Shown here: piece after piece, positions 13,352-22,042 of the stretch | Layout of the letters: each line of letters starts with the position of its first letter | How positions within the stretch are numbered: position 1 is the stretch's first letter | DNA from: a virus | IMG/VR virus record: IMGVR_UViG_3300009146_000028 | Span: 1 to 35,632 of that record | Strand: one strand, 5' to 3' | DNA: 35,632 nt | Program-made: the position numbers and the translations under genes | Notes under the pieces: generated by a model | Told to the model about the DNA's origin: nothing | Databases searched by the model: none | The model's input: the letters and a program-made list of their open reading frames with translations, nothing else

Positions 13352-16300
13352 CGACCATCGGTGACGCCTTCGTCGCCATCCGGCCCGACCTGTCACGGTT
13401 CGGTGCCGAGACGAACGCCGGCATCAGCGGCGCCTTGTCGGGCGTCGGTGGCGCCATCGGTCAGATCGGCACGGCGTTCGCCGCGGCGTTCACGGTCGCC
13501 ACCGGCGCGGCGGCCGGGTTCGCCGCGGAGACCGTGAAGCTCGGCGTCGACTACAACGCCATGTACCAGCGGTCGATGATGGCGTTCAAGACCGTGCTCG
13601 GGTCGACCGAGGCGGCCCGCGGGATGATGTCGGACATCTCGACGTTCGCCAAGTCGAGCCCGTTCCCGCGGGAAGCGTTCATCCAGGCAACGCAACAGAT
13701 GATCGCGTTCGGCACGTCATCGAAGGATGTCGTGCCGCGGCTGTCGGCGATCCAGGACACGGTCGCGTCGATCGGCGGTTCGGCGTCCGACATCGGCGAG
13801 TTGTCGTACGTGTTCAGCAAGATCCAGTCGACCGGGAAGATCACCGCCCGGGAACTGATGCAGATGGGCATCCGTGGCGTGAACGCCGCGCAACTCATCG
13901 GCGACGCGATGGGCAAGACCGCCGACCAGGTGCGCGACGACATCAGCGAGGGCGCCATCGACGGGCGTGCCGCCCTCGACATGCTGACGCAAGGCATGAC
14001 CGAGAAGTTCGGTGGCGCCGCCGAACTCGTGAAGACCACCTGGACCGGGTCGTTGCAACGCATCAAAGCGGCGATGCGCGACACGGGTTCCGCGCTCGTC
14101 GAGCCGTTCATCTCGAAAGAGGGCGGCGGCATGGCGGTCGAGTGGGTCAACCAGTTCGCCAACCTGCTGCGCGGGCTCGAACCGCTGGCGAAGCCGTTGA
14201 TCGAGGTGATGATCAACCGGTTCGGTCCGGCACTCGCGGCGATCACACCGATGTTCGAGAAGCTGACCGGTGCCGTGAAGGGCATCGACGCCGGCGGCAT
14301 CGGCGGGCTCGTCGATCAGGTGTCGAAGCTCGCACCCGCCCTCGCACCGATCGGCGCCGCGTTGTTGTCGATCGGCGGGTCGGGAATCCTCTCGAAGCTC
14401 GGCCCGCTCGGGATGTTGGTCCCGATGCTCGGACCGTTGCCGGCGATGCTGCTCGGCATCGCGGCGGGTACGCCGGCGGTGCGCGAGGCGTTCGGGTCGG
14501 TGATGGAGACCCTCGGCCCGTTGATCGGTCAACTCGTCGGCGGGTTGACGCCGATCCTCGGCGCCTTGGCGCAGGTCGTGGCGACCGTGGCGCCGCTGTT
14601 CGTGCAACTCGTCAACGCCGCCCTGCAGCCGTTGCTGGCGGCGTTGATCCCGTTGATGCCGATCATCGCCCAGGTGGTCGGGTTGATCGGCGAAGCGTTC
14701 GGTCAGGTCATCTCGGCGGCGATCCCGATCATCGGGTCGCTCGTGCAGTCGTTGACCGGGCTGCTCGGCCCGATCCTCGGTGCGTTGCTGCCGATCATCG
14801 GCGAACTGGCGAAGATCATCGGCGACGTGTTGGGCGCGGCGTTGACGTCGCTCGCGCCGATCTTCGCCGAACTCGTCCCGTTGTTGTCCGAGATCGGGAC
14901 GTTGATCGGCGACACGTTGCTGCAGGTGTTCGACGCGTTGCGTCCGGCGCTCGACGCTCTCGTTCCGATCGTGACCCAACTCGGCGGCGCGCTCGCCCAG
15001 ATCCTTTCGGCCGGGCTCAAGACGTTGATGCCGGTGTTCAAAGCGTTGATGCCGATCATCGTCGTGCTCGCCGAGGTGATCGGCGACGTGTTGCTCGTCG
15101 CCGTCGAAGCGTTGTCGCCGTTGATCGAGGCGTTGATGCCGATCTTCGAGCAACTCGTCGGCGTGTTGAACCCGCTCATCGCCGCGTTGCTGCCGATCGT
15201 CGAACTGATCGCCAAGCTCGCCGGTGCCATCCTCACGAAGCTCGTCGAGATCCTGATGCCTGTCATCACGTTGATCATCCGGCTGCTCGCCGCCGGGCTC
15301 GAACCCTTGGTGAAGCTCCTGGCGAACCTCATCGGGTGGATCTCGACGGCGATCACGTGGCTCGTCAACTTCGGCGACGTCACCGACGACATCGCCGGGT
15401 TCTTCTCGAACCTCGGCGGCGCCATCGGCGGGTTCGTCGACATCGTCGAGAACTTCTTCGGGTCGTTGCCCGAACTGCTCGGCGGGTTCGTCGACGCCAT
15501 CGAAGGGTTCCTCACCGGGCTACCCGAGATGATCGGCGGGTTCGTCGACTCGATCGAGTCGTTCATATCGGGACTCGTGACGAGCATCAGCGAGTTCATC
15601 GAGTCGATCCCCGACCGGTTGCACGACATGACCGAACAAGCGGTGAAGAACATCATCGCCTGGATCAAATATCTCGGGCCGATCATCTTCGACTTCTTCA
15701 TGTCGCTGCCCGGCAAGATCGGCGACTTCCTCGCGTCGTTGCCCGGCCGGCTGTGGGACCTGTTCGTGTTCGCCGCCACGAAGGTGCACGAGGCGATCAT
15801 GACCATCGGCCCGATCGTGTTCGAGTTCTTCGCGTCGTTGCCCGGCCGCATCGGTGACCTGCTCGCCGGGATCGGGTCGACGATCTGGGACGCGTTGCAA
15901 ACCGTCGGCCCGGTCATCTTCGAGTTCTTCTCGTCGATCCCCGGGCGGGTCGGCGAGTTCCTGTCCGGGCTCGGGTCGACGTTGTGGGACGCCGTGACCG
16001 CCGGGTTCGCCATGATGGTCGAGGGCGCCACGATCGCCGCGGGCATGTTGTGGGACTTCATCAAGTCGGTGCCGGGCCGGGTCGGCGAGTTCCTCGCACC
16101 GCTGCCCGGCATGTTGTGGGACCGGATCACCGAGGCGTTTCACAACATGGTTGAAGGCGCCAAGATCGCCGCTGGCGTGTTGTGGGAGTTCATCAAGTCG
16201 ATCCCCGGTGTGATCCTCGGGATGATGCCCGGCGCCCGGTTCCTGTGGGATGCGGGCTGGGGGATCATCACGGGGTTCATTGACGGCATCAAGCCGGCGG

Positions 16301-16812
16301 CCGAGGAACTGTGGAACTGGTTCCGCGGGCTCGGCGGGCGCGTGCTCGACGCGCTCGGCAACGCCGGGCGGATGTTGTTCGACGTCGGCGGCAAGATCAT
16401 CCAGGGCCTGATCGACGGCATCGCCGGGTCGCTCGACAAGCTCAAGGATATGGTCGGCGGGATCGCCGGGAAGATCGTCGAGTGGAAAGGTCCGCCGGCG
16501 TACGACGCCAAGCTCCTGGTGAACACCGGCGGGCTGATCATGCAGGGGTTGATCGACGGCATCGACGCGCAGATGGGCGCGTTGGAGTCCGAGATGGGCG
16601 CGGTAACTGACACGATCGCCGGGACCCCGTTCCCGACGATCGGCGCGCCCGTCACCGGCGGGTACGGCGCCGGCGGCGTTCCCGTCGGCACCACGGGCGG
16701 CGCCGGCGTCGGCCCGGCGGTCGTGATCAACAACGCCGAGTTCCGCGACGAAGCCGACCTGGACCTGCTGTTGCGGACAACCGAGTTCGCCGTGCTCGCC
16801 GGGAGGGTGTGA
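13348..16812 (+). CDS. Tape measure protein
   Basis: This long protein (1154 aa) sets tail length and is ejected with DNA. The N-terminus (MTTIGDAFVAIRPDLSRFGA) is typical, followed by a conserved region with AFKTVLGSTEAARGMMSDIS and ELMQMGIRGVNAAQLIGDAM. The middle (about 330-690) is a hydrophobic array of repeats of the form LxPLIxALxPI. Residues about 690-960 hold repeated GGFVDxIExF and GPxxFEFFxSLPGRxGxxL units. Near the C-terminus, IVEWKGPPAYDAKLLVNTGG is the conserved tail motif. At about 0.15 nm per residue the tail would be roughly 170 nm. No lysozyme or peptidase domain is evident. GTG start in a GTGA overlap. Confidence 0.95.
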   Translation: MTTIGDAFVAIRPDLSRFGAETNAGISGALSGVGGAIGQIGTAFAAAFTVATGAAAGFAAETVKLGVDYNAMYQRSMMAFKTVLGSTEAARGMMSDISTFAKSSPFPREAFIQATQQMIAFGTSSKDVVPRLSAIQDTVASIGGSASDIGELSYVFSKIQSTGKITARELMQMGIRGVNAAQLIGDAMGKTADQVRDDISEGAIDGRAALDMLTQGMTEKFGGAAELVKTTWTGSLQRIKAAMRDTGSALVEPFISKEGGGMAVEWVNQFANLLRGLEPLAKPLIEVMINRFGPALAAITPMFEKLTGAVKGIDAGGIGGLVDQVSKLAPALAPIGAALLSIGGSGILSKLGPLGMLVPMLGPLPAMLLGIAAGTPAVREAFGSVMETLGPLIGQLVGGLTPILGALAQVVATVAPLFVQLVNAALQPLLAALIPLMPIIAQVVGLIGEAFGQVISAAIPIIGSLVQSLTGLLGPILGALLPIIGELAKIIGDVLGAALTSLAPIFAELVPLLSEIGTLIGDTLLQVFDALRPALDALVPIVTQLGGALAQILSAGLKTLMPVFKALMPIIVVLAEVIGDVLLVAVEALSPLIEALMPIFEQLVGVLNPLIAALLPIVELIAKLAGAILTKLVEILMPVITLIIRLLAAGLEPLVKLLANLIGWISTAITWLVNFGDVTDDIAGFFSNLGGAIGGFVDIVENFFGSLPELLGGFVDAIEGFLTGLPEMIGGFVDSIESFISGLVTSISEFIESIPDRLHDMTEQAVKNIIAWIKYLGPIIFDFFMSLPGKIGDFLASLPGRLWDLFVFAATKVHEAIMTIGPIVFEFFASLPGRIGDLLAGIGSTIWDALQTVGPVIFEFFSSIPGRVGEFLSGLGSTLWDAVTAGFAMMVEGATIAAGMLWDFIKSVPGRVGEFLAPLPGMLWDRITEAFHNMVEGAKIAAGVLWEFIKSIPGVILGMMPGARFLWDAGWGIITGFIDGIKPAAEELWNWFRGLGGRVLDALGNAGRMLFDVGGKIIQGLIDGIAGSLDKLKDMVGGIAGKIVEWKGPPAYDAKLLVNTGGLIMQGLIDGIDAQMGALESEMGAVTDTIAGTPFPTIGAPVTGGYGAGGVPVGTTGGAGVGPAVVINNAEFRDEADLDLLLRTTEFAVLAGRV

Positions 16813-16813
16813 C

Positions 16814-17692
16814 GTGCTGCTGCTGCGCCTCGGGACCGACACCCTCGACTTGTCCGACTACGAACACAACGGCGTGTACGTGGCGAAGGTCGACATCGGC
16901 GCACCCTCGGTGCGCGAGGTCGCCTACGACCTGCCCGACCGGGACGGCACGCTCGACATGACGAGCTTCGTCGGCGGCCGGCTCATCACGTTGTCCGGTC
17001 AGATCATCGCGTCGGCGGCCGCCGGCACCCGCCAGCAGATCATGGACCGGTTGACCCGGTATTGCCGGCCGAACATCCGCCCGACGTTGACGATCGCTCT
17101 GAACGACGACGTACCCCGCACGATCACGCTTCGAGGCGACCAGTGCGCGGCGCCGATCGAACGGCCCGGCCGGTGCCCGTTCGCCGCGTCGTGGAAAGCA
17201 CCCGACCCGCGCTTCTACGCCGCCGGCCCGGACGGCACGCCGGTCGTGTCGTCGCTGACCGTGTTCCCGCCGATGGCAGTCGGTCTCGGCCGCATGTACC
17301 CGCTCACCTTCCCGCGCCTGTACCCGTCGTCCTGGGGTGGCTCGGGGTTCGCCGTCGCGCACGTCGCCGGCGACTTCCCGACCTGGCCGACCTACACGAT
17401 CCGCGGGCCGGCGACGAACCCGATCGTCACGACCAGTGACCCGGCCGGGAACACGTCGGCCGTAGCATTCTCGACGTTGACGCTCGCCATCGGCGACTAC
17501 GTCACCGTTGACACCGCGGCCCGGGCCGTGTGGCTGAACGGCGACCGCAACGCCGATCGGTACTCGACCCTCGACGTCACCCGCACCCGCTGGGGACCGC
17601 TGCACCCGGGCGACACGACGATCACGTACAACGCCTCGGCGTTCGCCTCGCCGTCGCAACTGACCGTCACCTGGACCGACGCCTACCTGTGA
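16814..17692 (+). CDS. Distal tail protein (Dit-like)
   Basis: The 292-residue protein directly follows the tape measure gene, the Dit position at the tail tip. Its N-terminal part (VREVAYDLPDRDGTLDMTSF, then GGRLITLSGQIIASAAAGTR and QQIMDRLTRYCRP) is the usual pattern of this family: a loop, a strand with LSG-I, then a helix. WKAPDPRFYAAGPDG marks the end of the ring-forming domain near residue 135. The C-terminal half is a beta-rich accessory domain (FPTWPTYTIRGPATNPIVTT). The start is a GTG one base after the tape measure stop. Confidence 0.82.
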   Translation: MLLLRLGTDTLDLSDYEHNGVYVAKVDIGAPSVREVAYDLPDRDGTLDMTSFVGGRLITLSGQIIASAAAGTRQQIMDRLTRYCRPNIRPTLTIALNDDVPRTITLRGDQCAAPIERPGRCPFAASWKAPDPRFYAAGPDGTPVVSSLTVFPPMAVGLGRMYPLTFPRLYPSSWGGSGFAVAHVAGDFPTWPTYTIRGPATNPIVTTSDPAGNTSAVAFSTLTLAIGDYVTVDTAARAVWLNGDRNADRYSTLDVTRTRWGPLHPGDTTITYNASAFASPSQLTVTWTDAYL

Positions 17693-17705
17693 ACGGAGCC
17701 CGACG

Positions 17706-18692
17706 ATGGCACGACGCACCGAACCCGACACCCGCGACGACGCCGACGGGTTCCCGGCGTTGACCGACGCCGCCGCGGGACCGAGCCCGCTGGCGTTGAC
17801 CGGCATCAACCAGCCCTTGTGGCTGCAGAACTCGTCGTACCCCGCGGCGGTCGACCGCCAGTTGATCGGTACGTTCCGGTCCGGCGTGCTCGGGCTCGCC
17901 GAACTCGCCGTCACCCAGCGCGCCGCCGGCGCGAACTTCTCCGTCGACGTCGCCGCGGGCCGGGCCGTCGTCCCGGTCACCGACGCACCGAACCTCGGCT
18001 CGGCGCTGTGCACCTCGACGGCGGTCAACAACCTGACCGTCGCCGGCGCACCCGGCGCCGGGCTGTCGCGCATAGACCTCGTCATCGCCCGCGTGTATGA
18101 CGCCTCGTTGATCGGCGGGTCGATCAACGGATGGCAGCTCGAAGTCATCACCGGCACCCCGGCGGCGTCACCGGCCGCGCCGGCGCTACCGCCGTCATCG
18201 CTCGAACTCGCCCGGGTCGCCGTCGCCGCCGGTCAGGCGTCGGTCACGAGCGGCAACATCACCGACCGGCGCATTCTGGCCGCGTCGCTCGGCGCGCCGA
18301 TCGAGCGGTTCATCAACGTGTCACCGAACGTGAACGTCGGCAATCCTCAGAACTTCGCGATCACGTCGTTCACGATGCCGTTCGCCGGGAAGATCATCGC
18401 CGAGCTAGTCACGACCTGGGACACCGCCTTCGGGTCGGGCGCGATGGTCGCCGGCACCGCCGTCATGTCGGTGTCGACGCCGGCCGCCGCGCTCGCACCC
18501 CAAGCCCTCGGTCCGCGATCCCCGGCCAGCACCTACTGCGGGCAATGCACCGTGCTCGGCAAATGGGAGACCCTCGCCGCCGGCACCGCCGTCAGCATCG
18601 CCGTCCAGTACGCATCCAGCCTCGGCGGCGCCGACCCCGTGAAGCTCTACACGGTCGTCGGCACGGTCCGGCTGATCCCGTTCGAGTTCTGA
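17706..18692 (+). CDS. Minor tail / baseplate protein
   Basis: The 328-residue protein contains QPLWLQNSSYPAAVDRQLIG near residue 38 and a strand-rich segment VTQRAAGANFSVDVAAGRAV with APGAGLSRIDLVIARVYDAS. I recognise this set from minor tail proteins of actinophages that decorate the tail tip. The C-terminal 120 residues (INVSPNVNVGNPQNFAITSF onward) form a separate beta-sandwich-like domain that could be the receptor- or sugar-binding part. The ATG is preceded by a GGAGC-like site. The stop overlaps the next ATG by one base. Confidence 0.7.
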   Translation: MARRTEPDTRDDADGFPALTDAAAGPSPLALTGINQPLWLQNSSYPAAVDRQLIGTFRSGVLGLAELAVTQRAAGANFSVDVAAGRAVVPVTDAPNLGSALCTSTAVNNLTVAGAPGAGLSRIDLVIARVYDASLIGGSINGWQLEVITGTPAASPAAPALPPSSLELARVAVAAGQASVTSGNITDRRILAASLGAPIERFINVSPNVNVGNPQNFAITSFTMPFAGKIIAELVTTWDTAFGSGAMVAGTAVMSVSTPAAALAPQALGPRSPASTYCGQCTVLGKWETLAAGTAVSIAVQYASSLGGADPVKLYTVVGTVRLIPFEF

Positions 18693-19768
18693 TGCCGCCG
18701 CCGTACTACCAGTTCGTGTTGACGCAACCGGCGTCGGCCGGCGGGTCGGCGGTCGCCGAGTTGACCGAGGCACGGTCGCGGCGGATCGACTTCGCGCTCG
18801 ACGACGACGCCAAGGCCGGCTGGACGCTGCCGGGCCGGCACCCGCAGACCGCGTTGATCGACGAGCTCGAAACCGACCTCGTCGTCGCCCGTGACGGCGT
18901 CGCGTTGTTCCGTGGTCGCATCAACGCCTCGGATGACACGCTGTCGCCGAACGTGCACACGTGCACGTTCTCGGCCGTCGACTATCGAGGCGTGTTGAAC
19001 CGGCGAGTCGTGTGGCCCGGGTCGATGACGTCGTTCGCGGCGGTCGACCAGGCGGCGATCGTCGCCCGGCTGATCAACGACTCCCAGGCGCTGGGCACGC
19101 TCGGGATCACCGCGTCGCCGGCGGCGACCGGGGTCGTGCGTGACCGGACCTACGACGTCGGGTCGACCGTCGGCGAGTTGATCGCGTCGCTCGGCCGGGC
19201 GATCAACGGCTTTGACTGGGACATCAGCCCGACGCTCGCGCTGCGGATCTTCTACCCGGCCCGTGGTGTCACGGCGGCGACGTTCGTCGCCGAGTACGGG
19301 CGCAACGTGTCCGACGTGCGCCGCACGGTCGCGTCGGGCGACTTCGCGAACGCCATCCGGTTCAGCGGGAAGGAAGGGGTCGCCTCGGCGACCCGGACGA
19401 TCGCGCCCGGTCCCGAGGGTCGCTGGGAACGGCAACTCGGCAACCCCGACCTGGCGACGGCGGCGTCGATCAACGAGCAGGCCGACGGCGCCATCATCGC
19501 CGCCTCGACGATCACGCCTTCGTACAGCGTGACGTTGACGCCCGGTGTGTGGGCGCCCGGGGTCGTGTGGCTCGGCGACGTCGTGCGCCTGTTGATCCGG
19601 TCCGGGCGCCTCGACGTCGACACGATGGCCCGGGTCGTCGGCGCCGGGATCGAGGTCGGCGAGAACGGCGAGGAAACCGTCAGCCTGCAACTGGCCCGGT
19701 ACCGGGGGCGGTTGACCGACCGGCTCACCGACTACCAGTACCGGCTCGACCGCCTCGAACGATCCTGA
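18692..19768 (+). CDS. Tail hub protein, gp37/Tal-like
   Basis: The 358-residue protein resembles the siphovirus tail-hub group. Its N-terminal part (PPPYYQFVLTQPASAGGSAV, SRRIDFALDDDAKAGWTLPG) and the segment VARDGVALFRGRINASDDTL with HTCTFSAVDYRGVLNRRVVW are the usual domain I/II strands. GSTVGELIASLGRAINGFDW and GDFANAIRFSGKEG follow in order. The C-terminus (VSLQLARYRGRLTDRLTDYQ) closes with a helix. It is the last gene of the virion operon and is followed at once by a strong bidirectional terminator. No separate fibre gene is visible downstream, so this and the previous gene probably complete the tip. Confidence 0.8.
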   Translation: MPPPYYQFVLTQPASAGGSAVAELTEARSRRIDFALDDDAKAGWTLPGRHPQTALIDELETDLVVARDGVALFRGRINASDDTLSPNVHTCTFSAVDYRGVLNRRVVWPGSMTSFAAVDQAAIVARLINDSQALGTLGITASPAATGVVRDRTYDVGSTVGELIASLGRAINGFDWDISPTLALRIFYPARGVTAATFVAEYGRNVSDVRRTVASGDFANAIRFSGKEGVASATRTIAPGPEGRWERQLGNPDLATAASINEQADGAIIAASTITPSYSVTLTPGVWAPGVVWLGDVVRLLIRSGRLDVDTMARVVGAGIEVGENGEETVSLQLARYRGRLTDRLTDYQYRLDRLERS

Positions 19769-19775
19769 TCCCGGG

Positions 19776-19825
19776 ACCGGGTGTGACATCGGCGGGAATA
19801 ATATTCGCGGCGATGTCACACCGGT
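19776..19825. terminator. Bidirectional terminator between convergent operons
   Basis: TGTGACATCG (19782-19791) pairs with CGATGTCACA (19811-19820). The stem extends outward through ACCGG and CCGGT, with one extra G in the left arm. The 19-base loop is AT-rich. It starts eight bases after the hub stop codon on the plus strand, and its right arm covers the methyltransferase stop codon on the minus strand, so it can end transcription from both sides. Confidence 0.8.
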
Positions 19826-21114
19826 TCGGGCGCGACGGGCGCCGGTACGACGTCGGGCTCGCGCTTCGCCGTGGCGCCGGTGTGCGCCTCCCAGCGGCGC
19901 ACGGTCAGGTCGACGAACCGAGGGTCGACCTCGACGCCGACGCAACGCCGGCCCGTGCGTTCCGCCGCCATCAGGGTCGTGCCCGACCCGAGGAACGGGT
20001 CGAACACGAACTCGGTGCCGCGCAGGTGGTTGATGATCGGCGGTTCGATCACCGCCATCGGCTTCTGGTTCGGGTGATCCCAGGCTTCCTCGGTCGAGCG
20101 TGGCCCGAACTTCCGCTTCGGTGACGGGCACCGGATGATCGTCGACTGGCGGCCGCCGGTGAACGGAAGCGACTTCCCGCGGCGCACCACGAGGCACGGC
20201 TCGTGTTCCCAGTCGTACCAGGCGCCGCCGTGGCCCATCGTCGGAACGGTCTTGTCCCAGATCACCTGGTAGGCGACCTCGAACCCGAGGCGGGCGAGCC
20301 CGGCGACGACCGGCCCGACGTTCGTCGCGCCGTGCCACACGTACGCGACCCGGACCGACGGCACGAGTTCGTACACGGCCGACCAGTCGGCGGTGTCGTC
20401 GCCGGTGATCGACGTCGCGCCCGTGTTGTTCGCCGGTGTCCCGCCGAGCCCGTACCCGACCCGATGGGTCACGTCGGCGCGCCAGTCGAGATCGAGGTCG
20501 ACGCCGTAGGGCGGGTCGGTGACCATCAACGCCGGCTCGGCGTCGCTGAGGCACCCGGCGATCACGGCCGGGTCGCGGGCGTCGCCGCACACGACCCGGT
20601 GATCGCCGAGCAGCCACAGGTCGCCGGGCTGGGCGACCGTGTCGACGTCGTCGTCGTCGGGGAGATCGTCGGGGTCGTCGTCGCCGCGGCGGGCGTACGC
20701 GTTCAACTCGGCGAGGTCGGCGGCCGTGTACGCCGTCGCCGCCAGCAGGTCGGGTTCAGCGGCGACGAGCCCGACCATCTCGGCCAGGGCGACCCGGTCG
20801 TACGAGCCGAGCTCGGCCGTGTGATTGTCGGCGAGGGCGAACGCCTTCGCCCGCAGGTCGTCGTCGTCGACCCATACGACGGCGATGTCGGTCCACCCGA
20901 GGCGGGTGGCGGCGGCGAGCGCGTGGTTGCCGGCCGTGACCTCGCCGCGCCCGTCGGCCGTGTGGCGGGCGACGATCGCCTTGCGCTGACCGAACTCGGC
21001 GAACGATCCGGCGATGGCGTCGACGTCACCCCGGCGCGGGTTGCCCTCGAGCGGGTCGAGCCGGTCGATCGGGAAGGCGAGCCCGACGAGGTCGGGAACG
21101 ATGCCGTGCGTCAA
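19816..21114 (-). CDS. ParB-domain DNA methyltransferase fusion
   Basis: Two domains are visible in 432 residues. The first 85 residues are ParB/Srx-like: IDRLDPLEGNPRRGDVDAIA, FGQRKAIVARHT and VTAGNHALAAATRLGW. From about residue 165 on there is an N6-adenine/N4-cytosine methyltransferase of the beta order: DPPYGVDLDLD (200-210), HPNQKP (347-352) and the cofactor loop DPFLGSGTT (372-380), then GVEVDPRFVDLTVRRWE. It transfers methyl groups from S-adenosylmethionine to DNA. Such phage enzymes usually protect against host restriction. No cognate nuclease is clear unless the HNH gene acts with it. The start is a TTG in a TTGA overlap with the HNH gene. No better start is nearby. Confidence 0.9.
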   Translation of the reverse strand: MTHGIVPDLVGLAFPIDRLDPLEGNPRRGDVDAIAGSFAEFGQRKAIVARHTADGRGEVTAGNHALAAATRLGWTDIAVVWVDDDDLRAKAFALADNHTAELGSYDRVALAEMVGLVAAEPDLLAATAYTAADLAELNAYARRGDDDPDDLPDDDDVDTVAQPGDLWLLGDHRVVCGDARDPAVIAGCLSDAEPALMVTDPPYGVDLDLDWRADVTHRVGYGLGGTPANNTGATSITGDDTADWSAVYELVPSVRVAYVWHGATNVGPVVAGLARLGFEVAYQVIWDKTVPTMGHGGAWYDWEHEPCLVVRRGKSLPFTGGRQSTIIRCPSPKRKFGPRSTEEAWDHPNQKPMAVIEPPIINHLRGTEFVFDPFLGSGTTLMAAERTGRRCVGVEVDPRFVDLTVRRWEAHTGATAKREPDVVPAPVAPEPV

Positions 21115-21503
21115 CCTGCCTCCGACCTGGGGACGAAAGCGGTACGGGTCGCGTTACCGAACCCGCCGTCGACGGCGACCGTGCGCCGCGAGTGGCACGG
21201 CGTGCAACGGGCCTGAAGCCACTGGTCGGCGTCGGGGTCGACGACGCCGGCGGCGACTAGGTCCCGGCGGGACACGGGCGCGTGATCCGACGTCGTCGCC
21301 CGGGCGCCGCAGTCGACGCACATCGGGTGCCGGGCGAGGTGCGCGGCCGACCGTGCCGCCCAGCGCCGGTCGTAGCCGCGTTCGGCCGGCGTTCCCCGGG
21401 CGGTGTCGGCCCGGCGGTCGCAGTCGTCGCATCGTCCCCGGCCGGGCGCCGGCCGTCCCGGGCATCCCGGGGTCGTGCATCGGCGGGCCGGGCGGGCGGG
21501 CAT
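21111..21503 (-). CDS. HNH endonuclease
   Basis: The 130-residue protein has an N-terminal zinc knuckle pair (CTTPGCPGRPAPGRGRCDDC), a linker with AERGYDRRWAARSAAHLARH, and the HNH core: MCVDCGARATTSDHAPVSRR then QARCTPCHSRRT (about residues 61-108). The CxxC, D-H, and CxxCH-R elements are the expected metal and catalytic positions. In phages, HNH proteins of this size assist terminase cleavage at cos sites. Here the gene is not beside the terminase but heads a two-gene operon with the methyltransferase, so a restriction-like or homing role is an alternative. Its start faces the small gene at 21621, leaving a 117-base promoter gap. Confidence 0.88.
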   Translation of the reverse strand: MPARPARRCTTPGCPGRPAPGRGRCDDCDRRADTARGTPAERGYDRRWAARSAAHLARHPMCVDCGARATTSDHAPVSRRDLVAAGVVDPDADQWLQARCTPCHSRRTVAVDGGFGNATRTAFVPRSEAG

Positions 21504-21607
21504 CGGGCGTCACCGTACGGCGGCGCCGGCCGTGGCCACCGGATCGGCCGCTGATTCGCCCGCTGCGGGCCGGACCGGGGTCGACGTGCCCGATCACCCC
21601 AGGCCGG

Positions 21608-21620
21608 TACCGTCGGCGCC
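21608..21620 (+). promoter_or_regulatory. Candidate -10 element, leaderless start at 21621
   Basis: TACCGT (21608-21613) ends seven bases before the GTG at 21621, and there is no ribosome binding site. The spacing matches the other leaderless-type starts in this window. No clear -35 box. The surrounding gap (21504-21620) separates divergent genes and should hold promoters for both. Confidence 0.4.
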
Positions 21621-21812
21621 GTGGATGACCCCGACGGCCGCCGGCGCCTCGATCGGACCGGCCGCCGGCTCGTCGCCGTCGAGTCGGCCGGGTTCGCCAT
21701 CATCGTGTTCGCCGTGGCCCAGTTCTTCGACGACCCCTGGCGGGCCGTCGGCGCCGTCGGCGCCGGCATGATCTGGGTATGCCAGTTGATCGACCGACGC
21801 ACCCGGGCCTAA
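21621..21812 (+). CDS. Small membrane protein, possible holin (63 aa)
   Basis: The peptide has a polar, basic N-terminus (DDPDGRRRLDRTGRRLVAVE), a hydrophobic helix AGFAIIVFAVAQFF, a short DDPW turn, and a second hydrophobic helix AVGAVGAGMIWVCQLI ending in DRRTRA. Two helices joined by a short turn, with charged ends, fit small class II-type holins. It is on the opposite strand from the endolysin operon and converges with it, leaving eight bases between the stop codons. The coding pattern is normal for this genome, and the opposite-strand reading gives only a low-complexity arginine-rich product. Holin identity is inference. Confidence 0.6.
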   Translation: MDDPDGRRRLDRTGRRLVAVESAGFAIIVFAVAQFFDDPWRAVGAVGAGMIWVCQLIDRRTRA

Positions 21813-21820
21813 ACCGCGCT

Positions 21821-22042
21821 TCAGGGTTCGTCGGGGTCGCGGCACACGGCCCGGGCCCGCGGGCCGGGCTCCGCCTCGCCGCCGGCGGCCGTGACGTTCC
21901 ACGCCCGGCCGCAGTGACCGCAGATGATCCGCACGGGCGCGCCCGTGGCGAACGCGACGACGATGTCGAAGTCGTGGCCCGTGCCGGCGCATTCGCGCTC
22001 GTGGACCGCCTGGGCGATCTCGGGCGTGATGTCCGGCTTCAC
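21821..22042 (-). CDS. Small zinc-ribbon-like protein downstream of endolysin (73 aa)
   Basis: The protein reads MKPDITPEIAQAVHERECAG then TGHDFDIVVAF, and RIICGHCGRAWNV near residue 38. A first Cys/His pair (C-x4-H) and the CGHC knuckle could bind one zinc ion, a pattern I know from small phage proteins of unknown role. GTG start in a GTGA overlap with the endolysin stop, so it is the last gene of the lysis operon. The C-terminal 20 residues are polar and probably flexible. Confidence 0.72.
   Translation of the reverse strand: MKPDITPEIAQAVHERECAGTGHDFDIVVAFATGAPVRIICGHCGRAWNVTAAGGEAEPGPRARAVCRDPDEP

Noticed and set aside
15400-16215. Tape measure repeats as possible DNA-level repeats of a mobile element
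   Set aside because: The repetition is at protein level (GGFVD and GPxxFEFF units) with diverged codons, as is usual for tape measure proteins.
13717-16842. Long minus-strand open frames opposite the tape measure gene (478, 475 and 440 residues)
   Set aside because: They mirror the repeats of the tape measure gene and give D/R/Q- or S/N-rich low-complexity proteins. The plus strand encodes a clear tape measure protein.
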